DNA from: Candidatus Saccharimonadota bacterium
GTDB taxonomy: Bacteria > Patescibacteriota > Saccharimonadia > Saccharimonadales > Saccharimonadaceae
Assembly: GCA_028288995.1 (NCBI GenBank)
Contig: JAQGHF010000001.1
Coordinates: 1 to 52,701, forward strand
DNA: 52,701 bases
Direction: 5' to 3'
Shown: one piece after another, positions 1 to 8,921 of the stretch
Layout of the letters: each line of letters starts with the position of its first letter
Numbering within the stretch: the stretch's first letter is position 1
Program-made: the position numbers and the translations under genes
Notes under the pieces: generated by a model
The model's database searches: none
What the model saw: only the letters and a program-made list of their open reading frames with translations
What the model was told of the DNA's origin: nothing

Positions 1-948
1 ACTAATACAGATCCCGAAGCACATACTGACGTTCAGACGAACCCTACTCCAGCTGCACCGTCACCTGCTGTACGTCGCAGTAGCGGACGCTTCATGGATG
101 TTGTACATTCTTCTTCTGATATGCGACCATCAACTGGAAGCCGACCATCGATGCCATCCGTACCGAGCCTTCACCGCGAAGAAGTTGCTGAACGCGATGA
201 AGTAGCGAATCGACCAGAACCAGCTGCAGCCCCTAGCGCTGCCTTCCATTGGACAGATCCAATCGATGTTGCTGAACCTACCCCAGACCTAATAGAAGAA
301 GTTGAGCCCTCTTTTCCAGAACCAGCTGCTGAAGTGACTGAAGAACCCCCGATCGCTCACGAACTTGAGGATGAAAATGAGGACAAGGACGCTTCACCAC
401 TTGAATCGCCATTCTTAACAGATACAAAAGTAGAAAAGCGACCACTTGGTGCATTCTCTGGTGCTGATGCAGATCTCCCGCTTCTTGAAGATCCAATCCC
501 TTTCTCGGCGAACGTAGCACCTCAACCTCAACCTGAGTCTGTATCTGAAGTTGAAGAACCAGCCCATGAAGAACACGAAGAAATGCCATATGAGTTGCAT
601 CCAGACCTTCTTGCACTTGAAGGACATGGTCAAGAAGACCAAAAAGAAAGTAGTGATGATGAGCTGTTTCTTGAAGCGACAAATCCTCCTGATCCAGAAC
701 CAGTTCTAGCTGTTGAAGATGTCCCCACTGGTCCAACGTCAATTACGCAGCAATATACAGAACAACCAAGTACGGCAAGTGAGCCATCTGGTTCTATTTT
801 CGACACCGAGGCATACCACCAACCGTTGACACACCCTGCGAAGAAACGCTCAAAAGTATTGATCATCGTGTGGATTATTGCGCTGATTCTTGTTGGTGGT
901 GGTATCGGCGCTGGTATCTACTTTGTCGTCCTTCCGATGCTTGGCTAA
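1..948 (+). CDS. Acidic, proline-rich protein with C-terminal membrane anchor (5' partial)
   Basis: The reading frame is already open at base 1, so the true start lies upstream and only the last 315 codons are visible. The visible part is very rich in Glu, Asp, Pro and Ser and looks disordered. It ends in a basic stretch (KKRSK) followed by one strong hydrophobic segment (about 22 residues of I, V, L and G) and a tail of about 5 residues. The topology would be a large cytoplasmic acidic domain held by a C-terminal anchor. I recognise no catalytic motif. An internal ATG at 94 gives 284 aa but nothing favours it over the open upstream frame. It could be a regulatory or scaffold protein; function is unknown. 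Confidence 0.7.
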   Translation, partial: TNTDPEAHTDVQTNPTPAAPSPAVRRSSGRFMDVVHSSSDMRPSTGSRPSMPSVPSLHREEVAERDEVANRPEPAAAPSAAFHWTDPIDVAEPTPDLIEEVEPSFPEPAAEVTEEPPIAHELEDENEDKDASPLESPFLTDTKVEKRPLGAFSGADADLPLLEDPIPFSANVAPQPQPESVSEVEEPAHEEHEEMPYELHPDLLALEGHGQEDQKESSDDELFLEATNPPDPEPVLAVEDVPTGPTSITQQYTEQPSTASEPSGSIFDTEAYHQPLTHPAKKRSKVLIIVWIIALILVGGGIGAGIYFVVLPMLG

Positions 949-987
949 TCTCGTCAAAAACCATCATCTCTTGGCTCGCTTCTAGGC

Positions 988-993
988 TATAAT
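988..993 (+). promoter_or_regulatory. -10 box of the helicase gene, leaderless
   Basis: TATAAT ends 7 nt before the ATG at 1001. Transcription would normally begin 7 nt after the box, that is at the start codon. No ribosome-binding site is seen. Confidence 0.7.
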
Positions 994-1000
994 AAGAGTA

Positions 1001-3118
1001 ATGAATTTACTTGAGGGTTTAAACGAGGCACAAGCCACGGCGGTCGAAGTTGCGAAAGGACCGCTCCTTATTTTGGCGGGCGCAGGGAGTGGCAAGACAA
1101 AGACACTGACGCACAGGATTGCTCACCTTATTGCAAACGAGAATATTTGGCCAAATCAAATTTTGGCTGTGACATTTACAAATAAAGCTGCGAAAGAAAT
1201 GCGCGACCGTCTTGGTAAATTACTTGATCAAGATAGCAGTCGTCGCGACTTCATGCCTTGGATGGGAACATTCCATGGTATTTGTGTTCGTTTGTTACGG
1301 CAGGATGGGCAGGCAATCGGCATTAGCCGCAACTTTGTTATTTACGACGAGGATGATCGCCAATCTCTCATTAAACAAGCGATGAAACAACTTGGTCTTG
1401 TTGACCGCGAGATGAAACCGTCGCAAATTAGTGGTATTATTTCCAATTCTAAAAACCAGATGATTGATCCGGACGAGTTTGAAGCAAACGCTAGCTATCC
1501 TTATCAAAAGAATGTTGCGAAGATTTATCGTCAGTACGAAGAGATGCGTCGGAATGCAGGCGCACTCGATTTTGACGATTTGCTTCTTGATGGTGTTCGC
1601 CTCCTAAAGGATGCACCATCGATTCGTGAAAAATGGCGAACAAATTTTAAGCATATCTTAATTGATGAGTACCAAGACACGAATGCAGCGCAATATCAGA
1701 TTGTGAAACTACTCATTAATGACGACAAGAACATCTGCGTGGTTGGTGATGACTGGCAGTCAATTTATAGCTGGCGCGGTGCTGACTTTACGAATATTCT
1801 TAACTTTGAACGTGATTTCCCCGGCGCTGTTGTTGTGAAGCTTGAACAAAACTATCGAAGTACCGGTAATATTCTTGAAGCCGCTGCAAATGTGATTGAA
1901 AAAAACACACAGCGCACTGATAAGAAACTATGGACGGCTGAAGGTCCTGGGTCACCAGTCCAGGTACATGGTGTGTATGATGAAGCCGAAGAAGCTCGTA
2001 TGGTCGGTGAGCGAATCTCGACGCACGTGCAGATGAAGGCTCGCTCGTATGGTGATTTCGCCGTACTGTACCGCACAAACGCGCAGAGCTACACATTAGA
2101 GCGTGCATTCTTGCAGCTCCGTATACCGTACCAATTAGTTGGTGGGGTGAGGTTCTATGACCGAAAAGAAATTAAAGACGTCATTGCGTATCTGCGCCTC
2201 CTGTATCAACCAAATGATCGGATGAGCTTTACGCGTATCGCTAATGTTCCTGGTCGTGGTGTTGGTGCGACGAGTCTTGAAAAGTTCTTAAATTGGCAAT
2301 CAGAACACGGTTTTGACATTATTACTGCGCTTGGGCACATTGAGGAAACGAATGTCGTCACTGGTAAAGCGAAGCTTGGATTAGGTGCTTTGGGTCGTGC
2401 TTTGAAATCACTGCAAGGACAAGTCGAAACAGCTTCACCGGCAGAACTTATCGAAGCAGTTATCTCGAAGACTGGTTATCGTGATTTCATCCTTGATGGG
2501 TCACCTCAAGCCGAAGATCGTGAAGCAAACATTGGGTCGCTTCTTTCTGATGCCCAAACATTCACTGATCTCCCTGACTTTTTGGAAGAAGTGGCGCTCA
2601 TGTCGAGCGCAGACAAATCCGCTGATGGGCAAAAGGTGACGTTGATGACGTTGCACGCAGCAAAAGGACTCGAATTTCCTGTTGTCTTCATTATTGGTAT
2701 GGAGGAGGGGATCATTCCGCACGCTCGCGTCTTTGAAGCCGCACCAGCCGAACTTGAAGAGGAGCGGCGTCTTGCCTACGTCGGGATGACTCGTGCCCGC
2801 GAAGAGCTGCACCTTAGTTATGCATATAGCCGCCTCCAATTTGGACAGCGTGCCTATAATCCAATGTCACGTTTTATTACTGATATGGGTGATCAAATTT
2901 CACTCACTGATGCAAATCCTGGAATTATGGGACAACAACAGGACGACGAGCCATTCTATAGTGATGACATTGGACTTGAAGTCGGTGATGGTGTTCGTTC
3001 GGCAGCCTTCGGTGTTGGGGAAGTGATAGATGTCGATGGCATGGCTGTGACGATTCAATTCAGCAATGGTCAGACGAAAAAGCTCAATGCTGAGTATGCT
3101 CACCTGGAAAAGCTCTAG
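1001..3118 (+). CDS. pcrA: ATP-dependent 3'-5' DNA helicase, PcrA/UvrD type
   Basis: Superfamily 1A helicase that unwinds DNA in nucleotide excision repair, mismatch repair and fork rescue. All expected motifs are visible in order: Walker A GAGSGKT (residues 27-33), VTFTNKAAKEM (Ia), LIDEYQDTN (II), GDDWQSIYSWRGAD (III), LEQNYRST (IV), TLHAAKGLEF (V) and YVGMTRAREEL (VI). The last 40 or so residues (from GDGVRSAAFGVGEV) form the small beta-rich tail typical of PcrA. At 705 aa it is close to the usual length. The ATG is placed by the -10 box 7 nt upstream. UvrA and UvrC lie elsewhere in this window, so the repair partners are present. Confidence 0.96.
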   Translation: MNLLEGLNEAQATAVEVAKGPLLILAGAGSGKTKTLTHRIAHLIANENIWPNQILAVTFTNKAAKEMRDRLGKLLDQDSSRRDFMPWMGTFHGICVRLLRQDGQAIGISRNFVIYDEDDRQSLIKQAMKQLGLVDREMKPSQISGIISNSKNQMIDPDEFEANASYPYQKNVAKIYRQYEEMRRNAGALDFDDLLLDGVRLLKDAPSIREKWRTNFKHILIDEYQDTNAAQYQIVKLLINDDKNICVVGDDWQSIYSWRGADFTNILNFERDFPGAVVVKLEQNYRSTGNILEAAANVIEKNTQRTDKKLWTAEGPGSPVQVHGVYDEAEEARMVGERISTHVQMKARSYGDFAVLYRTNAQSYTLERAFLQLRIPYQLVGGVRFYDRKEIKDVIAYLRLLYQPNDRMSFTRIANVPGRGVGATSLEKFLNWQSEHGFDIITALGHIEETNVVTGKAKLGLGALGRALKSLQGQVETASPAELIEAVISKTGYRDFILDGSPQAEDREANIGSLLSDAQTFTDLPDFLEEVALMSSADKSADGQKVTLMTLHAAKGLEFPVVFIIGMEEGIIPHARVFEAAPAELEEERRLAYVGMTRAREELHLSYAYSRLQFGQRAYNPMSRFITDMGDQISLTDANPGIMGQQQDDEPFYSDDIGLEVGDGVRSAAFGVGEVIDVDGMAVTIQFSNGQTKKLNAEYAHLEKL

Positions 3119-3148
3119 TTTTTTAATTCGGATTCAACTTATTTTTGA

Positions 3149-3154
3149 TATAAT
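3149..3154 (+). promoter_or_regulatory. Extended -10 box of the RpfB-like gene
   Basis: TGA-TATAAT (3146-3154). It lies about 35 nt upstream of the ATG at 3190, so this gene has a real leader with an AGGGG stretch at 3171-3175. Confidence 0.6.
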
Positions 3155-3189
3155 AAGGACACACACGAGTAGGGGTGTGATTGCTATTC

Positions 3190-4389
3190 ATGAGACGTAT
3201 AATTCGTAAACCCACCACAATATGGGGCGCTGGTATTGCCATCGCTATTCTTTTGTTTGTATCACTTTTCTTTGTCATTCATAGTCGTGCAAATGCCCAA
3301 ACTGGTACTGGTGGACACCTTATTACGATTCATGATCGTGGCGAAGAAAAAGTACTCCTAAGTGATGCAGCGACAATCGGTGATGCGCTAAAAGGCGCCG
3401 GTATTACACTTGATAGCCATGATGCTGTTGAGCCTGCCGCAAGCCAGCAAATAGTTGCAGCTGAGTACCAAGTGAATATCTACCGAGCTCGACCAGTAAC
3501 AGTGGTTGACGGCGCGATTAGACAGAAAATTGTCACCGCTTATCAGACCGCCGAACAGATTGCAAAAGATGCAGGCATTACGCTTTATCCCGAAGACACG
3601 ACCAAACTGAGTCAGTCTGACAACCTTGTCACTAATGGTGCAGGTCTTCAGCTCACCATTAATCGTGCGGTCGCCTTTAACTTTACATTGTATGGTACTA
3701 CGTCGGTTGCACGTACCCAGGGTGCGACAGTGGGCGATATGCTCAAGGAAAAAGGCATTAAGATCGGTGAGAACGACCGTGTATCTGTTCCGCTCACAAC
3801 CCCTATTACTGCCAACAGCGATGTTCAACTATGGCGAGAAGGCAAACAAACAGTCACTGTTGAAGAATCGGTAGCGTTTGATACGCAGCAGATTAAGGAT
3901 GCTGATCAGGACTACGGATACAAAGCAGTGCAGACTGCTGGTGTGACAGGAAAAAAGAATGTCACTTATGAAATTGAAATCCGTAATGGTGTAGAAGTTG
4001 GTCGTACGGCGATCGCAAGTATTGTGACTGCGCAACCATCAACGCAAGTTGAGATCATTGGCGCAAAACTACCAACACCAACTAACCCAACAGATAACCA
4101 AGCGCTTGGACATATTATGATGTTGAACGCTGGTTACGGTGAAGATCAATGGTCATGTCTCTACACATTATGGATGCATGAATCTGGTTGGAAGACGACA
4201 TCAGGCAACCTTTCGTCTGGTGCATACGGTATTCCTCAGGCACTCCCTGCGACGAAGATGGCATCGTATGGTGCTGACTATCTCACAAGTTCACAGACAC
4301 AGATCTCTTGGGGACTCGATTATATCAAGGGTCGCTATGGTTCGCCGTGTAGTGCATGGAGCGCATGGCAGAATAAGGGCTGGTACTAG
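3190..4389 (+). CDS. RpfB/YabE-like secreted muralytic protein (DUF348-G5-lysozyme-like)
   Basis: The protein starts with a basic segment and a hydrophobic helix (about residues 13-32), so it is exported or anchored. Two ubiquitin-like DUF348 modules follow (from GHLITIHDRG and from LQLTINRAVA), then a G5 domain (KNVTYEIEIRNGVEVGR), then a C-terminal lysozyme-fold domain with the likely catalytic Glu in MHESGW and the conserved SGAYGIPQALP and KMASYG segments known from Apf/Rpf-type enzymes. It probably cleaves or remodels peptidoglycan. A TTG at 3181 is closer to the AGGGG box, but ATG 3190 gives a cleaner signal; the choice is uncertain. rsmA follows at once, as rpfB-ksgA does in Actinobacteria. 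Confidence 0.88.
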   Translation: MRRIIRKPTTIWGAGIAIAILLFVSLFFVIHSRANAQTGTGGHLITIHDRGEEKVLLSDAATIGDALKGAGITLDSHDAVEPAASQQIVAAEYQVNIYRARPVTVVDGAIRQKIVTAYQTAEQIAKDAGITLYPEDTTKLSQSDNLVTNGAGLQLTINRAVAFNFTLYGTTSVARTQGATVGDMLKEKGIKIGENDRVSVPLTTPITANSDVQLWREGKQTVTVEESVAFDTQQIKDADQDYGYKAVQTAGVTGKKNVTYEIEIRNGVEVGRTAIASIVTAQPSTQVEIIGAKLPTPTNPTDNQALGHIMMLNAGYGEDQWSCLYTLWMHESGWKTTSGNLSSGAYGIPQALPATKMASYGADYLTSSQTQISWGLDYIKGRYGSPCSAWSAWQNKGWY

Positions 4390-4395
4390 GATTGT

Positions 4396-5169
4396 ATGGC
4401 CGGTCCTAAAAAATCACTCGGGCAACACTGGCTAAAAGATCGACAAGTCCTGGCTGACATTGCAGATGCAGCAGGTATAACACCACTCGACACAGTGCTC
4501 GAGATTGGTCCTGGGCTAGGAACGCTAACGAGTGAGTTACTTCGTCGTGCAGAAAAGGTGATTGCTGTGGAGCTTGATGGTGAGTTGGCTGCGAAGCTAC
4601 CTGGTCAGTTTCCGGGCAAAACCCTTGAGGTGATTAATGAAGACATCTTGGACTTTGATCTCAGCGTGCTTCCGAAAAACTATATTGTCGTCGCAAACGT
4701 TCCCTACTACATTACGTCAAAAATCATTAAGAAATTGCTCACGAGTAACAATAAACCAAAGACGACAGTACTCCTTATTCAAAAAGAAGTTGCTGTGCGC
4801 CTTGCAGCCGAACCAGGAGATATGAGTATCCTCAGCATCAGTGCGCAGATATACGGTGAAGTGGAGCTTGATCAAATGGTCCCGGCGCATTTCTTTACTC
4901 CGCCACCAAAGGTTGATAGCCAAGTAGTGGTTGTGAGGACTCGAAAAAAGCCGTTGATTGCACCTGAAGATGAAAAGCAATTCTTTAAAGTTGTCAAAGC
5001 TGGGTTTTCTTCAAAACGTAAAAAATTACGAAGTAGTATTTCTGCTGGACTGAACCTTTCAAAGCCGGATGCGGAGATACTTTTAAAACAGGTCGGCATT
5101 AATCCCGACGATCGGGCTGAAGCACTCGCTATCAATCAGTGGATCGATTTGATGAAAATTGTCGGTTAA
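4396..5169 (+). CDS. rsmA: 16S rRNA (adenine-N6,N6)-dimethyltransferase
   Basis: KsgA/RsmA dimethylates two adjacent adenines in the 3' terminal helix of 16S rRNA during small-subunit maturation. The SAM-binding motif EIGPGLGTL (residues 36-44), the catalytic NVPYY (101-105), the KVDSQVV segment and the C-terminal KRKKLRSSI are visible. The length, 257 aa, is normal. It lies 6 nt after the stop of the RpfB-like gene and is probably co-transcribed with it. Confidence 0.96.
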   Translation: MAGPKKSLGQHWLKDRQVLADIADAAGITPLDTVLEIGPGLGTLTSELLRRAEKVIAVELDGELAAKLPGQFPGKTLEVINEDILDFDLSVLPKNYIVVANVPYYITSKIIKKLLTSNNKPKTTVLLIQKEVAVRLAAEPGDMSILSISAQIYGEVELDQMVPAHFFTPPPKVDSQVVVVRTRKKPLIAPEDEKQFFKVVKAGFSSKRKKLRSSISAGLNLSKPDAEILLKQVGINPDDRAEALAINQWIDLMKIVG

Positions 5170-5181
5170 TACCGCTCATGC

Positions 5182-5187
5182 TAAAAT
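5182..5187 (+). promoter_or_regulatory. Extended -10 box of the pilin-NHL gene
   Basis: TGC-TAAAAT (5179-5187) ends 9 nt before ATG 5197, so the transcript has at most a few leader bases. Confidence 0.55.
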
Positions 5188-5196
5188 AACAGCACA

Positions 5197-6606
5197 ATGC
5201 ATGCTTCCTTGAGACATCTTAAATCCCGCGGTTTTACGATTATTGAGCTTCTTGTTGTCATTGTTGTCATTGGTATTCTGGCTGCTATCACAATCGTTAC
5301 ATATAACGGTGTTCAAAAAAATGCGATTGATAAAAGTATTCTTTCGGATGCCGATTCACTTACTGGACCCGAAACGAGGTATGCAACAAACAATGGTACT
5401 GGCGGAAAGGCTTGGTACTCGGGGAGTGGCGCTGATACGGATTTGCAGTTTACGCCTAGCCCAGGGAATATTATTGATGTCGCTACTAACGTAAATGATT
5501 ATTGTATTCGGGCATATAACCCTAATTCATCGACGTATACGTCGCTTGCAAAGGCGATGACGAAAGAGTCATCACCCGGTGTATGTATTTCGATTGATGC
5601 CTCTGTAGCCGCCCAGACAGCAAGTCCATATGTAAACGGAAACGTTGTTACGACGTTTGCAGGATCAGGTGCATCTGCTAGTCTCGATGGAACCGGCACA
5701 GCTGCTCAGTTTACCGATCCTTCGGGTATTGCAATTGCAGGTGATGGTACTATGTATGTCGTTGAAGGTACCGGTTCACGTATACGTAAGATGACAACTT
5801 CCGGAGTTGTTACGACGTTTGCAGGATCAGGTACAATCGGAGCTGCTGATGGAACAGGGGCGGCGGCTCAGTTCTACTACCCAAGGGGTATCGCAATCGA
5901 TTCAACTGGTAATCTTTTCGTTGCGGATTTTCAAAATAACCGCATTCGAAAAATCACTCCTAACGCTGTCGTGACAACCTTTGCAGGTTCAACGAGTGGC
6001 TATGTCGATGGAACGGGGGCGGCGGCTAAATTCGCTGCTCCTAACGGTATAGTAATCGATAGCAATGACAATTTATACGTTACTGATACAAATAATTATC
6101 GGATTCGAAAGATTACCTCAGCAGGAGTTGTGACGACACTGGCTGGCTCTACTGTTGGGTATGCCGATGGCACTGGCGCTGCCGCACAGTTTAATATTCC
6201 TCAAAGTATCGTCATGGATACTTCTGGCGTCCTGTATGTTACTGACAAATTTAATAATATGATACGTAAGGTGACAACCGCAGGTGTGGTCACCACGGTA
6301 GCGGGCGCAACGACAAGCGGCTACGTCGATGCAACAGGCACGAGCGCACGATTTAAATGGCCGGATGCAATGGCAATTGATGGTGTTGGTAATCTGTATG
6401 TTTCGGATCAATACGGCAATTCCTATATTCGAAAGATTACCTCAGCGGGGGTCGTGACGACACTGGCTGGTGGCGCCGGTGGCTATGCGGATGGAACAGG
6501 TGCTGCTGCACGTTTCCAGGTGCCAATTCAAGGCATCGCAATCGACAGTAATTTGAAGATGTATATAGTAGACACTACGAACAGCCGTATTCGAGTCATG
6601 CAGTAG
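5197..6606 (+). CDS. Type IV pilin-like protein fused to a six-repeat NHL propeller
   Basis: The N-terminus is a class III prepilin signal: a short basic leader ending in RG, then FTIIELLVVIVVIGILAA, the hydrophobic helix that packs into pilus cores. A short pilin-like region with two cysteines (NDYCIRAY and PGVCISID) follows. From about residue 150 to the end are six repeats of 53-55 residues, each with V-V-T-T-x-A-G, a DGTGAAAxF segment, a P-x-G-I-x-I-D core and an RIRKI end. These are NHL repeats, enough for one six-bladed beta-propeller. Such propellers bind proteins, RNA or glycans. I infer a pilus-displayed or membrane-displayed binding module. The prepilin peptidase is not in this window. 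Confidence 0.9.
   Translation: MHASLRHLKSRGFTIIELLVVIVVIGILAAITIVTYNGVQKNAIDKSILSDADSLTGPETRYATNNGTGGKAWYSGSGADTDLQFTPSPGNIIDVATNVNDYCIRAYNPNSSTYTSLAKAMTKESSPGVCISIDASVAAQTASPYVNGNVVTTFAGSGASASLDGTGTAAQFTDPSGIAIAGDGTMYVVEGTGSRIRKMTTSGVVTTFAGSGTIGAADGTGAAAQFYYPRGIAIDSTGNLFVADFQNNRIRKITPNAVVTTFAGSTSGYVDGTGAAAKFAAPNGIVIDSNDNLYVTDTNNYRIRKITSAGVVTTLAGSTVGYADGTGAAAQFNIPQSIVMDTSGVLYVTDKFNNMIRKVTTAGVVTTVAGATTSGYVDATGTSARFKWPDAMAIDGVGNLYVSDQYGNSYIRKITSAGVVTTLAGGAGGYADGTGAAARFQVPIQGIAIDSNLKMYIVDTTNSRIRVMQ
5644..6603 (+). repeat. Six tandem NHL-repeat units inside the pilin-NHL gene
   Basis: Units start at 5644, 5806, 5968, 6127, 6286 and 6451, with periods of 159-165 nt. Each encodes VVTT-x-AG at its start and an RIRK-like end. 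Several units are also similar at the DNA level (for example gtgacgacactggctgg in two of them), which suggests recent unit duplication. Confidence 0.88.
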
Positions 6607-6629
6607 TTTTTGGTTCACCTTCAATCTGC

Positions 6630-6635
6630 TACAAT
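6630..6635 (+). promoter_or_regulatory. Extended -10 box of metG, leaderless
   Basis: TGC-TACAAT (6627-6635) ends 8 nt before ATG 6644. Confidence 0.6.
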
Positions 6636-6643
6636 AGTCAGTA

Positions 6644-8128
6644 ATGGAAAAGAAGCTCTACATCGCAACCGCTATTCCCTATGTGAATGGGACACCTCAT
6701 ATTGGAAATGCTCTTGATTATCTTCTTGCCGACATTTGGACTCGCTACCAAAAACAAAATGGTCATGAAGTTCGTTTTCAAGTAGGGACTGACGAGCACG
6801 GTAACAAGATTGCCGCAAAAGCAGCCGAGTTAGGTCTGACACCAAAAGCATACACTGATATGACGTATGTGAACTTTGAAGCGCTTATGAAAAAAGTTGG
6901 CGCGAGCTATACGGACTTTATTCGTACGACCGACGAGCATCACGTTACGTCTGTTGAGTATATCTGGGAACAACTTAAACCATATATTTACAAGAGTACC
7001 TACACTGGTTGGTACTGTGTTGGACATGAGGCCTTCTTTACTGATAAAGAAGTACAGGCGACGAATGGTATTTGTCCCGATCACCAAATTCCTTATGAAC
7101 AGGTGAGTGAAGAAAACTACTTCTTTAAAACAAGTAGTTTCACTGAACAAATTCGTACAGCTCTCACCGACGGAACGATGCAGATCTATCCAGATTTCCG
7201 AAAGCTGGAATTTTTAGAACTTATTAAAGATGGGCTTGCTGATGTCAGCATATCTCGCCCTAAGAAAAATTTAACATGGGGAATTCCCGTACCAGGTGAC
7301 CCGGACCAAATTATGTATGTCTGGCTTGATGCCTTAGCGAATTATATTACAGTGCTTGGCTATCCGGACCGACCTGAATGGAAAGAGTATTGGCCAGCAG
7401 ACGTTCAAGTAATTGGAAAAGATATCCTTCGTTTCCACGCTGGTATTTGGCCAGCAATGCTGCTTGGGTTAGGACTAGAGCTTCCGAAGAAACTGCTAGC
7501 GCACGGATTCGTCAATATCGGCGGTGCAAAAATTAGTAAAACCGTTGGCAATGTCATTGATCCAAACGAAATCATTGATAACTACGGTATCGATGCCTTT
7601 CGTTACTTCTTCTCGCGACATATTCCAACGCTTGAAGATGGTGATTTTACCTGGGAGAAATTTGAAAACGCTTACAACAACGAATTGGCTAATGACCTCG
7701 GGAACCTTATTCAGCGTGTTGCTGGCATGATCATGAAATACCAAGCGGGTGTTATTGGTGAAGCGCAACAGGCTGAGCATGATATGAGTGCCTATCACGA
7801 AGCAATGGAAGGTCTTGAATTTAACAAAGCAATTGATGAAGTATGGAACATGGTGCGAAGCCTGAATCAGTACATTGATAATGTCAAACCATGGGAAGTC
7901 GCAAAAGGTGTTGGCAAAGACCCTGAAGCAGAACCTCACCTTGCAGAAATTCTTGCACACTGTGCCGGTGCACTCGTTCAGATTGGCGACCTCCTACTAC
8001 CGTTCCTTCCGAACGCTGCCTCGAAGATCCAAGAGATCTTCGAAAGTGGTGTCGTAAAACTTTCTGAAGGCGTTCTTTTCCCGAAAGTGTACATTCATAC
8101 ACCTGATCCGCACGCGCCAAAGGCATAG
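6644..8128 (+). CDS. metG: Methionyl-tRNA synthetase
   Basis: Class I aminoacyl-tRNA synthetase charging tRNA-Met. The HIGH motif appears as PHIGNAL (around residue 18) and the KMSKS motif as KISKT (296-300). At 494 aa it consists of the catalytic core and anticodon-binding domain and lacks the optional C-terminal tRNA-binding extension. In the connective-peptide region where zinc-bearing MetRS have two CxxC knuckles, only single cysteines remain (WYCVGHE and GICPDHQ), so metal binding is probably altered or lost. tatD starts one base after the stop. Confidence 0.96.
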   Translation: MEKKLYIATAIPYVNGTPHIGNALDYLLADIWTRYQKQNGHEVRFQVGTDEHGNKIAAKAAELGLTPKAYTDMTYVNFEALMKKVGASYTDFIRTTDEHHVTSVEYIWEQLKPYIYKSTYTGWYCVGHEAFFTDKEVQATNGICPDHQIPYEQVSEENYFFKTSSFTEQIRTALTDGTMQIYPDFRKLEFLELIKDGLADVSISRPKKNLTWGIPVPGDPDQIMYVWLDALANYITVLGYPDRPEWKEYWPADVQVIGKDILRFHAGIWPAMLLGLGLELPKKLLAHGFVNIGGAKISKTVGNVIDPNEIIDNYGIDAFRYFFSRHIPTLEDGDFTWEKFENAYNNELANDLGNLIQRVAGMIMKYQAGVIGEAQQAEHDMSAYHEAMEGLEFNKAIDEVWNMVRSLNQYIDNVKPWEVAKGVGKDPEAEPHLAEILAHCAGALVQIGDLLLPFLPNAASKIQEIFESGVVKLSEGVLFPKVYIHTPDPHAPKA

Positions 8129-8129
8129 C

Positions 8130-8879
8130 ATGTTAGTTGATACACACTGTCATATCCATGAAGCTGATTTTCCACTTCCTATTGATGAAGTTTTATCTCG
8201 CGCAAAAGAGTCAGCCGTAGAGAAGCTGATCTGTGTTGGGACGAGCGAGGAGAGTTCTCGAGCTGCAATTGCCTTCGCTGAAGCACACGCTCATAACTGG
8301 GCTTCAATCGGGGTGCATCCGCATGACACGAAAGATGGCTACGGCGAAATTGCAAAACTAGCAGGCAGTTCGGACAAGATTATCGCGGTCGGTGAGATTG
8401 GACTCGATTATTTCTATACACATAGTCCGAAAGAACTGCAAATCCAGGCGCTAGAAGATCAAATCAAAGTTGCACTCGCGCATGATTTACCAATTATTTT
8501 TCACGTTCGTGAAGCCTTCGATGATTTTTGGCCGATCTTTGAAAAGTATCCTGGCATTCGTGGTGTACTCCACAGTTTTACTGACACGAAAGAGAATCTC
8601 GAAAAAGCACTTTCAAAAGGTTTGTACATTGGCGTGAACGGCATTAGCACCTTCACAAAAGATGAAGCACAAAAGGAAGTGTTTGATAGTATTCCACTCA
8701 ACCGTTTACTCTTTGAAACAGACGCTCCTTTCTTGACGCCAGCACCTTTTCGTGGTAAAGTAAATGAGCCAGCATTTGTGAGGAATATCGCTGAATATCA
8801 TGCCAATAGGCGAGATATTTCAATCGAAGAAATCGCATCTGCCACAACCGCGAATACACAGACACTATTCGCAATCTAA
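8130..8879 (+). CDS. tatD: TatD family metal-dependent hydrolase
   Basis: TIM-barrel metallohydrolase with the TatD signature: THCHIH near the N-terminus (first metal site), VGEIGLDYFY in the middle (bridging acidic residue), a histidine in IIFHVREA and the terminal ETDAPFLTP. Members are 3'-5' exonucleases or D-aminoacyl-tRNA deacylase-like enzymes; the exact substrate cannot be told from sequence. The length, 249 aa, is normal. Translation is probably coupled to metG, one base upstream. The metG-tatD pair is conserved in many bacteria. Confidence 0.93.
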   Translation: MLVDTHCHIHEADFPLPIDEVLSRAKESAVEKLICVGTSEESSRAAIAFAEAHAHNWASIGVHPHDTKDGYGEIAKLAGSSDKIIAVGEIGLDYFYTHSPKELQIQALEDQIKVALAHDLPIIFHVREAFDDFWPIFEKYPGIRGVLHSFTDTKENLEKALSKGLYIGVNGISTFTKDEAQKEVFDSIPLNRLLFETDAPFLTPAPFRGKVNEPAFVRNIAEYHANRRDISIEEIASATTANTQTLFAI

Positions 8880-8921
8880 CACCAACACCACAAAGATATT
8901 ACTCTAACGAGATCTTATAGT

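Noticed and set aside
5644-6603. CRISPR array from the regular repeats
   Set aside because: The 160-nt repeats are in-frame coding units of a protein, not short direct repeats with unique spacers.
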